NCBI RefSeq assembly: GCF_900114415.1
Contig: NZ_FOSZ01000003.1
Location: 434,001 to 498,000 of the forward strand
DNA: 64,000 nt
DNA from: Shimia haliotis
GTDB taxonomy: Bacteria; Pseudomonadota; Alphaproteobacteria; Rhodobacterales; Rhodobacteraceae
Direction of reading: 5' to 3'
In this document: positions 35,801 to 44,552 of the stretch, one piece after another
How the letters are laid out: each line of letters starts with the position of its first letter
Position numbering within the stretch: the stretch's first letter is position 1
The notes under the pieces: model-generated
The model's database searches: none
Told to the model about the DNA's origin: nothing
What the model saw: the letters and a program-made list of their open reading frames with translations, nothing else
Position numbers and translations under genes: made by a program

Positions 35801-36883
35801 ATGAGCAAACGTATTGCGATCGTGGGGGGCGGCTATGCCGGTGCGGAGCTTGCCAAAGCGTTGCAGGACAAAGCGGATGTGACGCTGATTGAGCAGCAAA
35901 GTCATTTTGTGCATACGCCTGCGATGATCCGCGCACTGGTGACTCCGGAATTGTTGGATCAGGCGTTGATCCCCTATGACAAACTGCTGACACGGGGCGA
36001 AGTCATTCAGGCGCGGGTGACGGGCGTGGATGGCGACGGTGTCACGCTTGAAGATGGGCGCCGTGTTGATGCGGATTATGTCGTGGTGGCGACCGGATCG
36101 GATAATGCAACGCCGTTTCGACCCAATGGAAATGGCATCGCGACGCTGCGTGCGGAGAATGCACGGGTTCACGGACTATTGAAGCAGGCTCAAACGGTGG
36201 CGATTGTCGGGGCGGGGGCTGTGGGGTCCGAACTGGCGGGTGAAATCGCGCATTTTATGCCCGAAAAAGATGTGACCCTGATATCTGCCACACCGTCGTT
36301 GTTTCCGGACATGCCAAAGGCGCTGGGCAAAGGGCTGTTGGCAAAGTTGCAGGCTGCCAATGTGACGATGAAACTGGGCGCGCGGGTCGAGAACCTTGAA
36401 CACCTTTCGGCGCCTTATGCCGGCACGTTGCAGCTTGATACCGGAGAGGCGGTGACAGCGGATCTGATCATTCCGGTGATCGGATCACGCGCGGTGTCAG
36501 GGCTGTTGCAGGATTTGCAGGGGGTCAAGATGAGCGGCGAACAGCGGATCAAGAACGATCAGTGGATGCGGCCGACGGCGATGCCCAATGTTTTTGCGGT
36601 GGGGGATGTGGCCGATATTGGCGATGGCATGACCATCGTCGCGATCTCGCGCCAACTGCCTTGGCTCAAGAAGATGCTGATAGCCGTTGTTGGCGGAGCA
36701 AAGGTTGAGGACGTGAAACCGTATAAGCCATGGTCTAAGGCGCCGATCCTTTTGCCGCTTGGTCCCCAAAAGGGGCAATCCTTCCTGAGCTTGTTCACGG
36801 CCGGTGATTTCCTGACCCGTGTGATCAAAGGCAAAGATCTTTTCCTGACCAAGACGCATAAGTTGTTCAATACAAAGTCCTGA
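35801..36883 (+). CDS. FAD-dependent pyridine nucleotide oxidoreductase (FSP1/AIF-M2-like)
   Basis: A 360-residue two-dinucleotide-binding flavoprotein. FAD motif RIAIVGGGYAGAELAKAL is at the N-terminus, NAD motif VAIVGAGAVGSELAGEIA near residue 133, and the FAD ribityl motif PNVFAVGDVADIGDG near residue 265. The pattern fits AMID/FSP1 and type II NADH dehydrogenase-like enzymes, which reduce quinones. ATG 35801 follows AAGGA by 6 bases. Divergent MerR gene suggests redox- or drug-responsive control. A hairpin follows the stop. Confidence 0.83.
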   Translation: MSKRIAIVGGGYAGAELAKALQDKADVTLIEQQSHFVHTPAMIRALVTPELLDQALIPYDKLLTRGEVIQARVTGVDGDGVTLEDGRRVDADYVVVATGSDNATPFRPNGNGIATLRAENARVHGLLKQAQTVAIVGAGAVGSELAGEIAHFMPEKDVTLISATPSLFPDMPKALGKGLLAKLQAANVTMKLGARVENLEHLSAPYAGTLQLDTGEAVTADLIIPVIGSRAVSGLLQDLQGVKMSGEQRIKNDQWMRPTAMPNVFAVGDVADIGDGMTIVAISRQLPWLKKMLIAVVGGAKVEDVKPYKPWSKAPILLPLGPQKGQSFLSLFTAGDFLTRVIKGKDLFLTKTHKLFNTKS

Positions 36884-36907
36884 CCGTCAGGCGCATTGCC
36901 AAGGCTG

Positions 36908-36933
36908 GCACCCCCATTTCTGGTTGGGGGTGC
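36908..36933. terminator. Stem-loop between convergent FAD-oxidoreductase and ribH genes
   Basis: GCACCCCC (36908-36915) pairs perfectly with GGGGGTGC (36926-36933). No T-run on either side; placed between two convergent stops, so a bidirectional terminator is likely. Confidence 0.55.
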
Positions 36934-36947
36934 TGTTGGCGTGTGGA

Positions 36948-37397
36948 TCACCCCGCAAGCTGCGCATGCAGCGCTGATATCTGCACGGCGGCGTTGGCGG
37001 CCTCGCGCCCCTTTTTCAGGAAATGCTCATGGTAGAAGGTGAGATGTTCCTCAGAAGGCTGGAAGTGGTGCGGTGTCAGGGACACAGAGAGCACCGGAAC
37101 GCCGGTTTTCTGGCCGGCTTCCATCAGGCCGGTGACGACAGCTTGGGCCACGAAATCATGGCGGTAGATGCCGCCGTCCACCACCAAAGCGGCTGCGGCG
37201 ATGGCCGCGTAGTCACCGGTCTCGGCCAGCTTTTGTGCCAGCAGCGGCATTTCAAACGCGCCGGGCACGTCGAAGGTGTCGATCTCGGCATTCACGCCGA
37301 GGTCTTTGAGTTGCGCCTCAAAGCCCACAAGCGCCTGATCGACGATGTCGGCGTGCCAGCGGGCCTTGATGAAGGCGAATTTGGGGGATTTTGTCAT
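36948..37397 (-). CDS. ribH: 6,7-dimethyl-8-ribityllumazine synthase (type II, RibH2-like)
   Basis: It condenses the pyrimidine intermediate with dihydroxybutanone phosphate, the penultimate step of riboflavin synthesis. The 149-residue protein has FAFIKARWHADIVDQALVGF at the N-terminus, FDVPGAFEMPLLAQKLAETG with the substrate loop near residue 43, and ALVVDGGIYRHDFVAQAV with the catalytic-His region. GGIYRHDFVA and the long N-terminal helix suit the decameric type II (Brucella RibH2) form. ATG 37397 follows AAAGGA; the longer frame to 37475 runs through the riboswitch. Regulated by an FMN riboswitch just upstream. Confidence 0.92.
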   Translation of the reverse strand: MTKSPKFAFIKARWHADIVDQALVGFEAQLKDLGVNAEIDTFDVPGAFEMPLLAQKLAETGDYAAIAAAALVVDGGIYRHDFVAQAVVTGLMEAGQKTGVPVLSVSLTPHHFQPSEEHLTFYHEHFLKKGREAANAAVQISALHAQLAG

Positions 37398-37470
37398 GGC
37401 TCTGATCCTTTCTCCTACGACAAGATCCCAGAGCGCACAGGGGGCCGGCGCCAGCGAAGGCGCGACCTTA

Positions 37471-37592
<122 letters not shown>

Positions 37593-37763
37593 GAATGGCC
37601 GGAGATTAGGCAAGGTTAGGGCGTCAGGTCAAAGGGTTTGCGTAGGTGTGACGCAACGGTGGAATTTGGCTGGTATTTTGTTTGAGGCTCGAAAAAAATA
37701 CTTGGCGAGAGGCGGAAAGATTGATTGAGTTGGCGCTAACATCAGCTTTGGGAGGAGCGAGCG

Positions 37764-39380
37764 ATGCCCCAGATTGAAAATCCGATCCTGCGGGGGTTTC
37801 ACCCCGATCCGTCAATTTGCCGTGTGGGCGAAGACTACTACATCGCGACATCGACGTTTGAATGGTATCCCGGCGTGCAAATCAGCCACTCTCGTGATCT
37901 GGTGAACTGGCGCACGCTGGCGCAACCGTTGCGACGCAAAGAGCAGCTGGACATGCGGGGCAATCCAGACAGCTGCGGCGTCTGGGCGCCGGCGTTGTCT
38001 TATGCGGATGGGCTGTTCTGGCTGATTTATACGGACGTGAAGCGGCTGGACGGAAACTTCAAAGATGCGCACAACTATCTGGTGACCGCCGAAAACATCG
38101 AGGGGCCTTGGAGCGATCCGATCTATCTGAACTCTAGCGGATTTGATCCGTCGCTGTTTCACGATGAGGACGGCAAGAAGTATCTGGTCAATATGGTGTG
38201 GAACCATCTGGCGACGATGGGCAATTCGGACCGGCGGGGCGCGCCGTTCTTTGGCGGCATTCTGTTGCAGGAGTTTTCTGTTGAGGAGCAGCGGTTGGTG
38301 GGGGAGATCACGAATGTCTATCCCGGAACCGAGCTTGGCCTGACCGAAGCGCCGCATTTGATGAAGAAAAACGGGTACTATTACCTGATTACGGCCGAGG
38401 GCGGCACGGGCTATGAGCATGCTGTGACCTATGCGCGGTCCCGCGATTTGCGCGGGCCGTATGAAACCCACCCGAACAAGCATTTGCTGACGGTGCGGGA
38501 CAACGATGCGCATCCGCTGCAAAGAACTGGGCATGGACAGTATGTGGAGCTGCCGGATGGAACGCCTTGGCATACCTATCTGTGCACGCGGCCGTTGCCC
38601 GGCACGCGGCGGTCGCAAATGGGGCGCGAGAGCGGGATTGCGCGCTGTGAGTGGCGCGAGGACGGATGGCTGCTTTTGGCGAATGGCGGGATGGAGCCAA
38701 GTCCTGTGGAAGAGGCGCCCGCCTTGGCTCCGCATCCGTGGCCCGAGGTGCCGGCGCGGTTTGATTTTGTTGAGATGACCGAGATGCCGCCGCAGTTGCA
38801 ATGGTTGCGGAGCCCCGAAACAGAGCGGCTGTTTGAGTTGCGCGAAGATGCGTTGCGGCTTTTCGGGCGGGAGTCGATTGGGTCGTGGTTTGAGCAGGCA
38901 TTGGTGGCGGCGCGGCAGACGGAATGGGTTTGTGCAGCCGAAACAGAGGTGACTTTTGCGCCGGAAAGCTATCAGCAGATGGCGGGTCTCGCGGCCTACT
39001 ATAATCGCACGCAGTTTCACTATTTGGCAGTGACGATGGATCCTGAGACCGGCGGGCGGGCGCTCAACATTCTGTCTTGCGCGGATTGGCCGGAGGGGCG
39101 TGTGACGTATCCTTTAGGTGAAATGGTGGCGTTGCCAGAGGCGGGGTCCGTGCGGCTAAGGCTGGAGATTAATCACGCTGAGTTGCAGTTTTTCTATGCA
39201 GTTGGCGAAGGGCCGTTTCGGGCGATCGGTCCGGTTCTGGATGCATCTATTTTGTCTGACGAAGGCGTGCGCGGAGAGCATTCGAACTTCACCGGCAATT
39301 TTGTTGGCGTCGCTGCGCAGGATTTGACCGGTCGGGGCAAGGCGGCGGATTTTGCCTATCTCGAGGTTGTGAACGGGTAG
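37764..39380 (+). CDS. Glycoside hydrolase family 43 protein (beta-xylosidase-like)
   Basis: A 538-residue five-bladed beta-propeller hydrolase with a C-terminal beta-sandwich. The catalytic base is Asp15 in GFHPDPSICR, the pKa modulator Asp128 in SGFDPSLFHDEDG, and the acid Glu195 in GLTEAPHLMKK. The C-terminal half (from about residue 335) matches the concanavalin-like domain of GH43 beta-xylosidases. No signal peptide is seen, so it should act on imported xylo-oligosaccharides in the cytoplasm. GGGAGGAGCG precedes the start. There is no sugar transporter or xylan gene alongside. Confidence 0.92.
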   Translation: MPQIENPILRGFHPDPSICRVGEDYYIATSTFEWYPGVQISHSRDLVNWRTLAQPLRRKEQLDMRGNPDSCGVWAPALSYADGLFWLIYTDVKRLDGNFKDAHNYLVTAENIEGPWSDPIYLNSSGFDPSLFHDEDGKKYLVNMVWNHLATMGNSDRRGAPFFGGILLQEFSVEEQRLVGEITNVYPGTELGLTEAPHLMKKNGYYYLITAEGGTGYEHAVTYARSRDLRGPYETHPNKHLLTVRDNDAHPLQRTGHGQYVELPDGTPWHTYLCTRPLPGTRRSQMGRESGIARCEWREDGWLLLANGGMEPSPVEEAPALAPHPWPEVPARFDFVEMTEMPPQLQWLRSPETERLFELREDALRLFGRESIGSWFEQALVAARQTEWVCAAETEVTFAPESYQQMAGLAAYYNRTQFHYLAVTMDPETGGRALNILSCADWPEGRVTYPLGEMVALPEAGSVRLRLEINHAELQFFYAVGEGPFRAIGPVLDASILSDEGVRGEHSNFTGNFVGVAAQDLTGRGKAADFAYLEVVNG

Positions 39381-39523
39381 AGCGCACTGCTCGCGAGGCA
39401 TCATCGCTGCGACTGGGGCTGCCTGCTCCAAACTCCCGAGGGTAGATCAGGCCCAAAGAGGTCCAGACTTTGGGGTTGTGGACAGGGGCAGGGCGGCTAG
39501 GCTTGTCTGGGAGTGGAGCGAGG

Positions 39524-39991
39524 ATGACGATGAGGCCTGTCGCGCGGGAGGCTTATTCCTATGAAGCTGAGGTTGGCTGTGGCTGGAGTGACCGGTCGCG
39601 GGTGCTTTTGGTGATGGATGGTGACTGTGCGTTGTGTTCACGCGCCGCGCGGTTCATTGCGGCGCATGACAGCAGGGATTGCATTCGGATCACCACGGCG
39701 CAGGGTCCGCTTGGGTGGGCGTTACTGTCGCATTATGGTCTCGCGCCCGATGATCCGGAGAGTTGGTTGTTGATTGAAGACGGTAAGGCTTGGGGATCGT
39801 TGCAGGCGATTCTTTTGTTGGCGCCCCGTCTGCATTGGGCGTTTCGGGCTTTGGCGCCTTTGACGTTGTTGCCGCTGTGGATGCAAGATTGGCTGTATGC
39901 GCGGATCGCCCGCAACCGGTATGCGATGTTTGGACGGGATGATTTGTGCGCGCTGCCTGATGATGTGTTGAAGCGGCGCTTGGTGTCGTGA
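39524..39991 (+). CDS. DCC-family thiol-disulfide oxidoreductase
   Basis: A 155-residue protein of the DCC (DUF393) family, thioredoxin-like. The signature DGDCALCSRAARFIAAHD is near residue 33, with the CxxC-type Cys pair. LLIEDGKAWGSLQAILLLAP and the Leu-rich PLTLLPLWMQDWLYARIARN are conserved family segments. ATG 39524 or 39530 could be the start; GGAG and GAGG stretches support either. It overlaps the DUF4166 gene by 4 bases, so they form an operon. Substrate unknown. Confidence 0.8.
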   Translation: MTMRPVAREAYSYEAEVGCGWSDRSRVLLVMDGDCALCSRAARFIAAHDSRDCIRITTAQGPLGWALLSHYGLAPDDPESWLLIEDGKAWGSLQAILLLAPRLHWAFRALAPLTLLPLWMQDWLYARIARNRYAMFGRDDLCALPDDVLKRRLVS

Positions 39992-40530
39992 CGCTTTACG
40001 CCAGATGGCTCGGCTGTGGGTTGAATGCTCTTGCGCCGGAATGTGGGGTGGTACATCGCCAGATGGGCCCGTTCACAGGTGAAATGACGGTGCGCTACGG
40101 CCAGCTTCCCTTCGCGGAGATCTTGTTTGTGGCGATCGGCTTTCCGCGTGCTTGCGAGGCGGCCCCTTTGGTTTTGACGAAGCAAGCGGATGGAAATGCC
40201 GAAATCTGGGTCCGGCAGGTCGCGGGACACAATATGCAATCGCGGCTTTGGCTGGACGGTCAGAAATTGTCTGAGGCGCTTGGTCCGGTGAGAGTGGACA
40301 GTGTGGCGGAAGTCTCCGACGATGGACTACGGCTGCGCATTGTTGAGGTGCGCGTGCGCGGAGTTCGGGTGCCAAGAGGCCTATGGCGCAATACGCGCAT
40401 GCGAGAATGGGCAAACAGTGGGCGGTATCACTTTGAGGTGGTGGCCGCGCTCCCCGTTTTGGGCTGGCCGGTATTGACGTATCAGGGGTGGCTCGCGCCA
40501 GGTGAGAAGCGATCAGACGTAACGGCTTGA
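39988..40530 (+). CDS. DUF4166 family protein
   Basis: A 180-residue protein. GMTL is absent, but the DUF4166 pattern is present: VVHRQMGPFTGEMTVRYG, EIWVRQVAGHNMQSRLWLDG, the conserved LGPVRVDSV and GRYHFEVVAALPVLGWPVLT near the end. Starts with GTG overlapping the TGA of the DCC gene by 4 bases. The family's role is unknown, although members are often fused or adjacent to NAD-dependent oxidoreductases. No signal or membrane helix. Confidence 0.72.
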   Translation: MTLYARWLGCGLNALAPECGVVHRQMGPFTGEMTVRYGQLPFAEILFVAIGFPRACEAAPLVLTKQADGNAEIWVRQVAGHNMQSRLWLDGQKLSEALGPVRVDSVAEVSDDGLRLRIVEVRVRGVRVPRGLWRNTRMREWANSGRYHFEVVAALPVLGWPVLTYQGWLAPGEKRSDVTA

Positions 40531-40688
40531 GGACTTGTGCCGTCGGAGCCGCGCCGCATTTGCGACAGGATTGGCCCAAAGAAGGTCGCAAACCTCACAA
40601 AAACTCGCCTTATTAACCATTTAGCAACCATTTCGGTGACTGCGGCTTCTGGCTGTGGAGCTTGGGGCACTACACATGGGATCACGTT

Positions 40689-41198
40689 ATGGCGCAAAAT
40701 TGGCGGCTTGGCGATTTTGATGAGACTGGACCGTTCCTGCCGGAGCGGGCCGACATTGAGTCTGCGGTCAAATCGCAGACAGAGACACGGTGGGTGCTGA
40801 TCGACTCCGCGCGGCGGATGTTGGGGTATGGCGGCGATGATGGTGCTACATCGGGGGTTTCCCGAGTTGAGGCTGCTATGCAGCGAAATGCGCCTGATCT
40901 GGCTGGGGTTTCTGCCACCGAGATGGCGCTGATCGAAGCTGAGCGGGCCGCGCTGATGGCGCGCCGCTGGCCGAGACCGCGGTTGCTGTCGCTGATTCTG
41001 GTGGGAACGGTTGCTGCCGTGATGCCTACTGCGGCGGTGCGTGTGTTGATTTGGTCGCTGGTTTTGTTTTTGGTGGCCGCGGTGGCCGTGGGCCCTGAGC
41101 GCGTGCGCGATGGTTTGCGGGATTTCTATGGCTGGTGTCTTGAGTATTGGCAGCATGAGCTGCGGCTCGCGCAGAGGTTGTTGTCCGGCGGCGACTAG
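40689..41198 (+). CDS. Unknown protein with a C-terminal membrane hairpin
   Basis: A 169-residue protein with a soluble N-terminal region (about 95 residues) and two adjacent hydrophobic segments (LLSLILVGTVAAVMPTAAV and VLIWSLVLFLVAAVAV), then a basic and amphipathic tail. I do not recognise the family. ATG 40689 begins MAQNWRLGDF. The motif PRLLSL before the hairpin is also in the next unknown protein (41408-42079), which sits two gene-lengths from secE, so the two may be paralogues. Confidence 0.6.
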   Translation: MAQNWRLGDFDETGPFLPERADIESAVKSQTETRWVLIDSARRMLGYGGDDGATSGVSRVEAAMQRNAPDLAGVSATEMALIEAERAALMARRWPRPRLLSLILVGTVAAVMPTAAVRVLIWSLVLFLVAAVAVGPERVRDGLRDFYGWCLEYWQHELRLAQRLLSGGD

Positions 41199-41407
41199 AC
41201 GCAGACAACACGATCTTTGACAGGCGAAGGAATGGTAGGTTTGAGGGGTTGCCTTGAAATTGCCACACCTTTGCCCATTGTTGTTCCAATTTCCAACCAA
41301 CCCTAAATGCCCAAATTCTAAGTGTGATTCTCGCATGGCCAAGCCGGTTGAGAATATTGACGTGGCACTCTTCTGCCGTTGGTGGAAGCGCTACATGGGT
41401 GATTGGT

Positions 41408-42079
41408 ATGAGCAACGAAGATCCGACCCTTTATGAGGCTCGAGACATTCCGCAGTACGGAGCGGACATAAAAGAGCCTGGCGAGCCTTTTGGCGAAGAA
41501 ACGCTGGACGCTATTCGATTTTTGGTGGCGGAAGACGATGTGATCCCCGGTGTGCCGTCGAACCCGCCGGAACAGGCGGTTTTGGTCAGGACAACGCCCG
41601 GAGCACAGACTTCGAACTGGGATCCTGATCAAGAGCGCGCCAAGGTGGAAAACGACGCCGGTGATTGGCAGCAGTGGGCCGAAGCACCACCGAAAAGAGA
41701 ATGGCGCAGGCTGACCATCGTCGAAGGCGGGCCCGGTCGGGCTTTGCGGCGGTTGTTAACAACGCCAAGGTTGTTGTCGATCGCTTTCCTGAGTTTCATC
41801 GTTTACTGGCAGCCGATGTTTATTCCTATGCTGGTTTTGGTCTTGGTGTCCGCTCTGTTGCTGGTGGGGGCGTTGATTGGTCAGGACAGGATGGCGCGGT
41901 TTGTCGGACGACGAATCCAGCGGTTGATCTGGCGGGATCCTGCAATTGCTGCACTTTTGGAAAAAGTGACACCGCACCGCTCCCGGCATCTGTTGTATCG
42001 GCCCACTTCAGAGGCAGACAATTGGGAGGGTCCGATCGACCCATCTTTTGCCCAAAGGTTGTCACGAATACGGTCTTAA
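41408..42079 (+). CDS. Unknown protein with a membrane hairpin, possible paralogue of its neighbour
   Basis: A 223-residue protein. About 115 acidic, Pro/Trp-rich residues precede TPRLLSIAFLSFIVYWQPMF and the hydrophobic IPMLVLVLVSALLLVGALIG, then a basic tail. The architecture and PRLLS-hairpin match the upstream unknown protein. ATG 41408 begins MSNEDPTLYEA after GGGTGA; the frame stays open to 41324 but that part is implausible. Family not recognised; it lies just before secE-nusG. Confidence 0.6.
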   Translation: MSNEDPTLYEARDIPQYGADIKEPGEPFGEETLDAIRFLVAEDDVIPGVPSNPPEQAVLVRTTPGAQTSNWDPDQERAKVENDAGDWQQWAEAPPKREWRRLTIVEGGPGRALRRLLTTPRLLSIAFLSFIVYWQPMFIPMLVLVLVSALLLVGALIGQDRMARFVGRRIQRLIWRDPAIAALLEKVTPHRSRHLLYRPTSEADNWEGPIDPSFAQRLSRIRS

Positions 42080-42108
42080 GCGTGATGTCACCGTAATTGG
42101 CAACTTAA

Positions 42109-42133
42109 GGGCCTTGAATTTGACGCAAGGCCC
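42109..42133. other. Perfect 8-bp stem-loop upstream of secE
   Basis: GGGCCTTG (42109-42116) pairs with CAAGGCCC (42126-42133) around AATTTGACG. No T-run. It could form in the secE leader or end the preceding transcript. No tRNA-Trp gene, which often precedes secE, is present. Confidence 0.4.
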
Positions 42134-42172
42134 AAGTATGTCAGCCTCTGATCAAGGCAAAGAAGAAGCGTC

Positions 42173-42370
42173 ATGGCGAAAACCAATCCGATCACATTCA
42201 TTCAGCAAGTCCGCGCGGAAGTGTCCAAAGTTGTTTGGCCGACCCGCCGCGAAGTTCTGCTGACCACTGTCATGGTATTTATCATGGCGGCGCTGACGGC
42301 GGCCTTCTTTTCGCTGGTGGATATCCTGATCCGTGGCGGCCTGAATGGCATTCTGTCGCTCTTCGGCTAA
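42173..42370 (+). CDS. secE: Preprotein translocase subunit SecE
   Basis: The 65-residue single-span form of SecE stabilises SecY in the Sec translocon. TFIQQVRAEVSKVVWPTRRE is the conserved cytoplasmic amphipathic helix, followed by one transmembrane helix (VMVFIMAALTAAFFSLVDIL). It has the short alphaproteobacterial length, lacking the two extra helices of E. coli SecE. Located 194 bases before nusG, as usual. Confidence 0.95.
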   Translation: MAKTNPITFIQQVRAEVSKVVWPTRREVLLTTVMVFIMAALTAAFFSLVDILIRGGLNGILSLFG

Positions 42371-42564
42371 AGCAGGCTTGGCCGACCTTCGGCCTTTGGC
42401 TCTTGAAATCAACCAGTATCGGCGGTAGTTCACTGCCTACTTCGGGAATGTGGCGTGTGGCGAATCAAGTTACACGCCGATTTTTTGTTCCCGAGAGCCC
42501 TGTTTGGGCGACGTATTGAAATGACATCCGGCCCGAGGCCGGTAAGACGGGAAAGAACGGTCAC

Positions 42565-43098
42565 ATGGCAAAACGGTGGTATTCGGTAAGCGTACTTTCG
42601 AACTTCGAAAAGAAGGTCGCCGAGACAATCCGCACGTCGGTGGAAGAGCAAGGGCTTGAGGACCAGATTGACGAAGTGCTGGTGCCGACCGAAGAAGTGA
42701 TCGAGGTGCGCCGTGGCAAGAAAGTCACCACCGAGCGTCGCTTTATGCCTGGTTACGTTCTTGTCCACATGGAAATGAGCGATCAGGGCTATCACCTGAT
42801 TAACTCGATCAACCGCGTCACCGGTTTCCTTGGCCCACAGGGTCGTCCAATGCCGATGCGTGACGCCGAGGTGCAGGGTATCCTGGGTCGCGTGCAGGAA
42901 GGCGAAGAGGCTCCGAAGCTTCTGATCTCCTTCGAGGTTGGCGAAAAAGTAAAGGTCAACGACGGACCTTTCGAAGATTTCGATGGCATGGTCGAGGAAG
43001 TGGACGACGACAACCAGCGCCTCAAGGTCACGGTGTCGATCTTTGGTCGCGAGACTCCGGTGGAACTGGAGTTCACGCAAGTTACCAAGCAGATGTGA
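42565..43098 (+). CDS. nusG: Transcription termination/antitermination factor NusG
   Basis: NusG binds RNA polymerase and promotes elongation and Rho interaction. The 177-residue protein has the NGN domain ([20 protein letters not shown], then [20 protein letters not shown]) and a C-terminal KOW domain ([20 protein letters not shown]). The segment [13 protein letters not shown] is also typical. It follows secE and ends with a strong terminator, so secE-nusG is separate from rplK, which lies 3.7 kb downstream. Confidence 0.97.
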   Translation: MAKRWYSVSVLSNFEKKVAETIRTSVEEQGLEDQIDEVLVPTEEVIEVRRGKKVTTERRFMPGYVLVHMEMSDQGYHLINSINRVTGFLGPQGRPMPMRDAEVQGILGRVQEGEEAPKLLISFEVGEKVKVNDGPFEDFDGMVEEVDDDNQRLKVTVSIFGRETPVELEFTQVTKQM

Positions 43099-43126
43099 TC
43101 CCACCCAAAATTGTGAATTGCGAAAG

Positions 43127-43158
43127 CGCCCCGATGTGTCACCATCGGGGCGTTTTTT
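43127..43158 (+). terminator. Rho-independent terminator of nusG
   Basis: CGCCCCGATG (43127-43136) pairs perfectly with CATCGGGGCG (43143-43152) around TGTCAC, followed by TTTTTT. Confidence 0.95.
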
Positions 43159-43183
43159 ATTGTGCAGTTTGTTGGAGGGCGTC

Positions 43184-43957
43184 ATGGCCACAGCCAAAGA
43201 GAATGCGATCAATCTCTACATGAAAGGGATTCGGGACGGGCACGCAGAGGAAGCGATCAATGCTTACACTGGCGCGCGGTATACCCAGCATTCAACCGGT
43301 GTCGCGGATGGTAAAGAGGGGTTTCTCGCCTTCTTTGGGCCGTTCATCGAACGCAATCCGGATCGCGATATTCGTGTGGTGCGGGCGTTGCAGGATGGGG
43401 CGAAGGTCTTTGTGCAGGCCCATCAGGTGTTGAACGGTGGCGCAGCCAAATGGGTGACGACGGATTTCTTTGACAGCGATGAGGCGGGATTGATCGTCGA
43501 ACATTGGGATGTGATTGGCGAAGATACACCGCCCAATCCGGCGGGGAGGACGCTGGTGGATGGGCCGACCGAGGTTGTCGATATTGAAAAGACAGAGGCG
43601 AACAAGGCGCTGATTTCTGAATACATCGACGCCTGTCTGATCGGGCGGCGGGTGGACCGAATGGGAGACTTCATCAGCGATGAAGTGTTTCATCAGCACT
43701 CAGTGGGCATGGAAGACGGGTTGGCGGCTTTTGCGTCTTACTATGCAGCCGATGATTGTCCGTTGAGTTATCAGGAGTGTTTCCTGATGGTTGGCGAAGG
43801 TAATTTTGTCGCCACGTTGAACCGCACGCGGCTGGATGGGCTGGACATGTGTCAGGCGGATATCTTCCGGCTGAATGGTGGCAAGATTGTCGAGCATTGG
43901 GACAACGCCGAACCTGTGCCACCGCGCGAGGAATGGGCGAATTCGGGGAAGTTTTGA
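43184..43957 (+). CDS. Double SnoaL/NTF2-like protein
   Basis: A 257-residue cytoplasmic protein with two consecutive SnoaL-like cone-fold units. Unit 1 (about 1-125) has YTQHSTGVADGKEGFLAFF and GLIVEHWDVIGE; unit 2 (about 135-257) has FHQHSVGMEDGLAAFASYYA and GGKIVEHWDNAE. The repeated HSTG/HSVG and EHWD motifs show internal duplication. Enzymes or ligand-binding proteins of this fold are diverse; function unknown. GGAGGG precedes the ATG. It lies just after the nusG terminator. Confidence 0.8.
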   Translation: MATAKENAINLYMKGIRDGHAEEAINAYTGARYTQHSTGVADGKEGFLAFFGPFIERNPDRDIRVVRALQDGAKVFVQAHQVLNGGAAKWVTTDFFDSDEAGLIVEHWDVIGEDTPPNPAGRTLVDGPTEVVDIEKTEANKALISEYIDACLIGRRVDRMGDFISDEVFHQHSVGMEDGLAAFASYYAADDCPLSYQECFLMVGEGNFVATLNRTRLDGLDMCQADIFRLNGGKIVEHWDNAEPVPPREEWANSGKF

Positions 43958-44039
43958 GAGTTTGCGTCGCGGGCAGTGGTTGTTCTTCGACGCTGGGCTT
44001 GCCACGGTGTGATCCATTGTAAGAACGAATTGGACTGGC

Positions 44040-44501
44040 ATGATTGTTCGACAGGCGGAATTGCGCGATGTGGCGCAGGTGTCCGCGTTTCTTGAGGAGC
44101 TGGTGCGGTTGGGCAAGCGGACCCTGCCGGCAGATGAGGCTTATGTGCGCGACGTTTATGTGGCGCATGGCGACAACATTTCCTGCGTTGTGGCCGAGGA
44201 CAGTGGTGATCTGCTTGGTATTCAGATTTTGAAGTTGGCGAAGGAGGGCAATCCTTATGGCACCGTGCCAGGGTGGGGGATCATTGGTACGCATGTGAAC
44301 CCGAAAGCTGCGCGGCGCGGGGTGGGCAAACGGTTGTTTGCGGTGACGCGGGGAGCCGCCGTGGAAGCGGGATTGGCCAAGATTGAGGCTTCTATTGGTG
44401 CGCAGAGCAAAGAGGCTTTGTCTTACTATGAGGCTATGGGGTTTCGCACATTTCAAGAAGATGGGATGCGTGTGAACAAGGTGTTTGAGGTCGGCGGGTA
44501 G
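44040..44501 (+). CDS. GNAT-family N-acetyltransferase
   Basis: A 153-residue acetyltransferase. The N-terminal MIVRQAELRDVAQVSAFLEE is the usual GNAT start, GWGIIGTHVNPKAARRGVGK contains the acetyl-CoA-binding R/Q-x-x-G-x-G/A loop (ARRGVGK), and SKEALSYYEAMGFRTFQEDG is the conserved C-terminal helix-strand. Acceptor unknown. The stop codon lies in the loop of a 12-bp perfect hairpin that follows the gene. Confidence 0.88.
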   Translation: MIVRQAELRDVAQVSAFLEELVRLGKRTLPADEAYVRDVYVAHGDNISCVVAEDSGDLLGIQILKLAKEGNPYGTVPGWGIIGTHVNPKAARRGVGKRLFAVTRGAAVEAGLAKIEASIGAQSKEALSYYEAMGFRTFQEDGMRVNKVFEVGG

Positions 44502-44512
44502 CCGACCTCAAA
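44484..44512. terminator. 12-bp perfect stem-loop at the GNAT stop codon
   Basis: TTTGAGGTCGGC (44484-44495) pairs perfectly with GCCGACCTCAAA (44501-44512) around GGGTA, whose TAG is the stop. It lies between convergent GNAT and YHS genes; bidirectional termination is likely. Confidence 0.6.
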
Positions 44513-44552
44513 GGATTAGGGGAAGGCGCGCGCGGAACGCACACCCCAAAGG

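Noticed and set aside
37812..39020. 402-residue frame antisense to GH43
   Set aside because: Arg/His/Pro-rich shadow; the sense strand has all three GH43 catalytic residues.
42080..42172. tRNA-Trp gene expected before secE
   Set aside because: No cloverleaf or CCA end could be traced; only an 8-bp hairpin is present.
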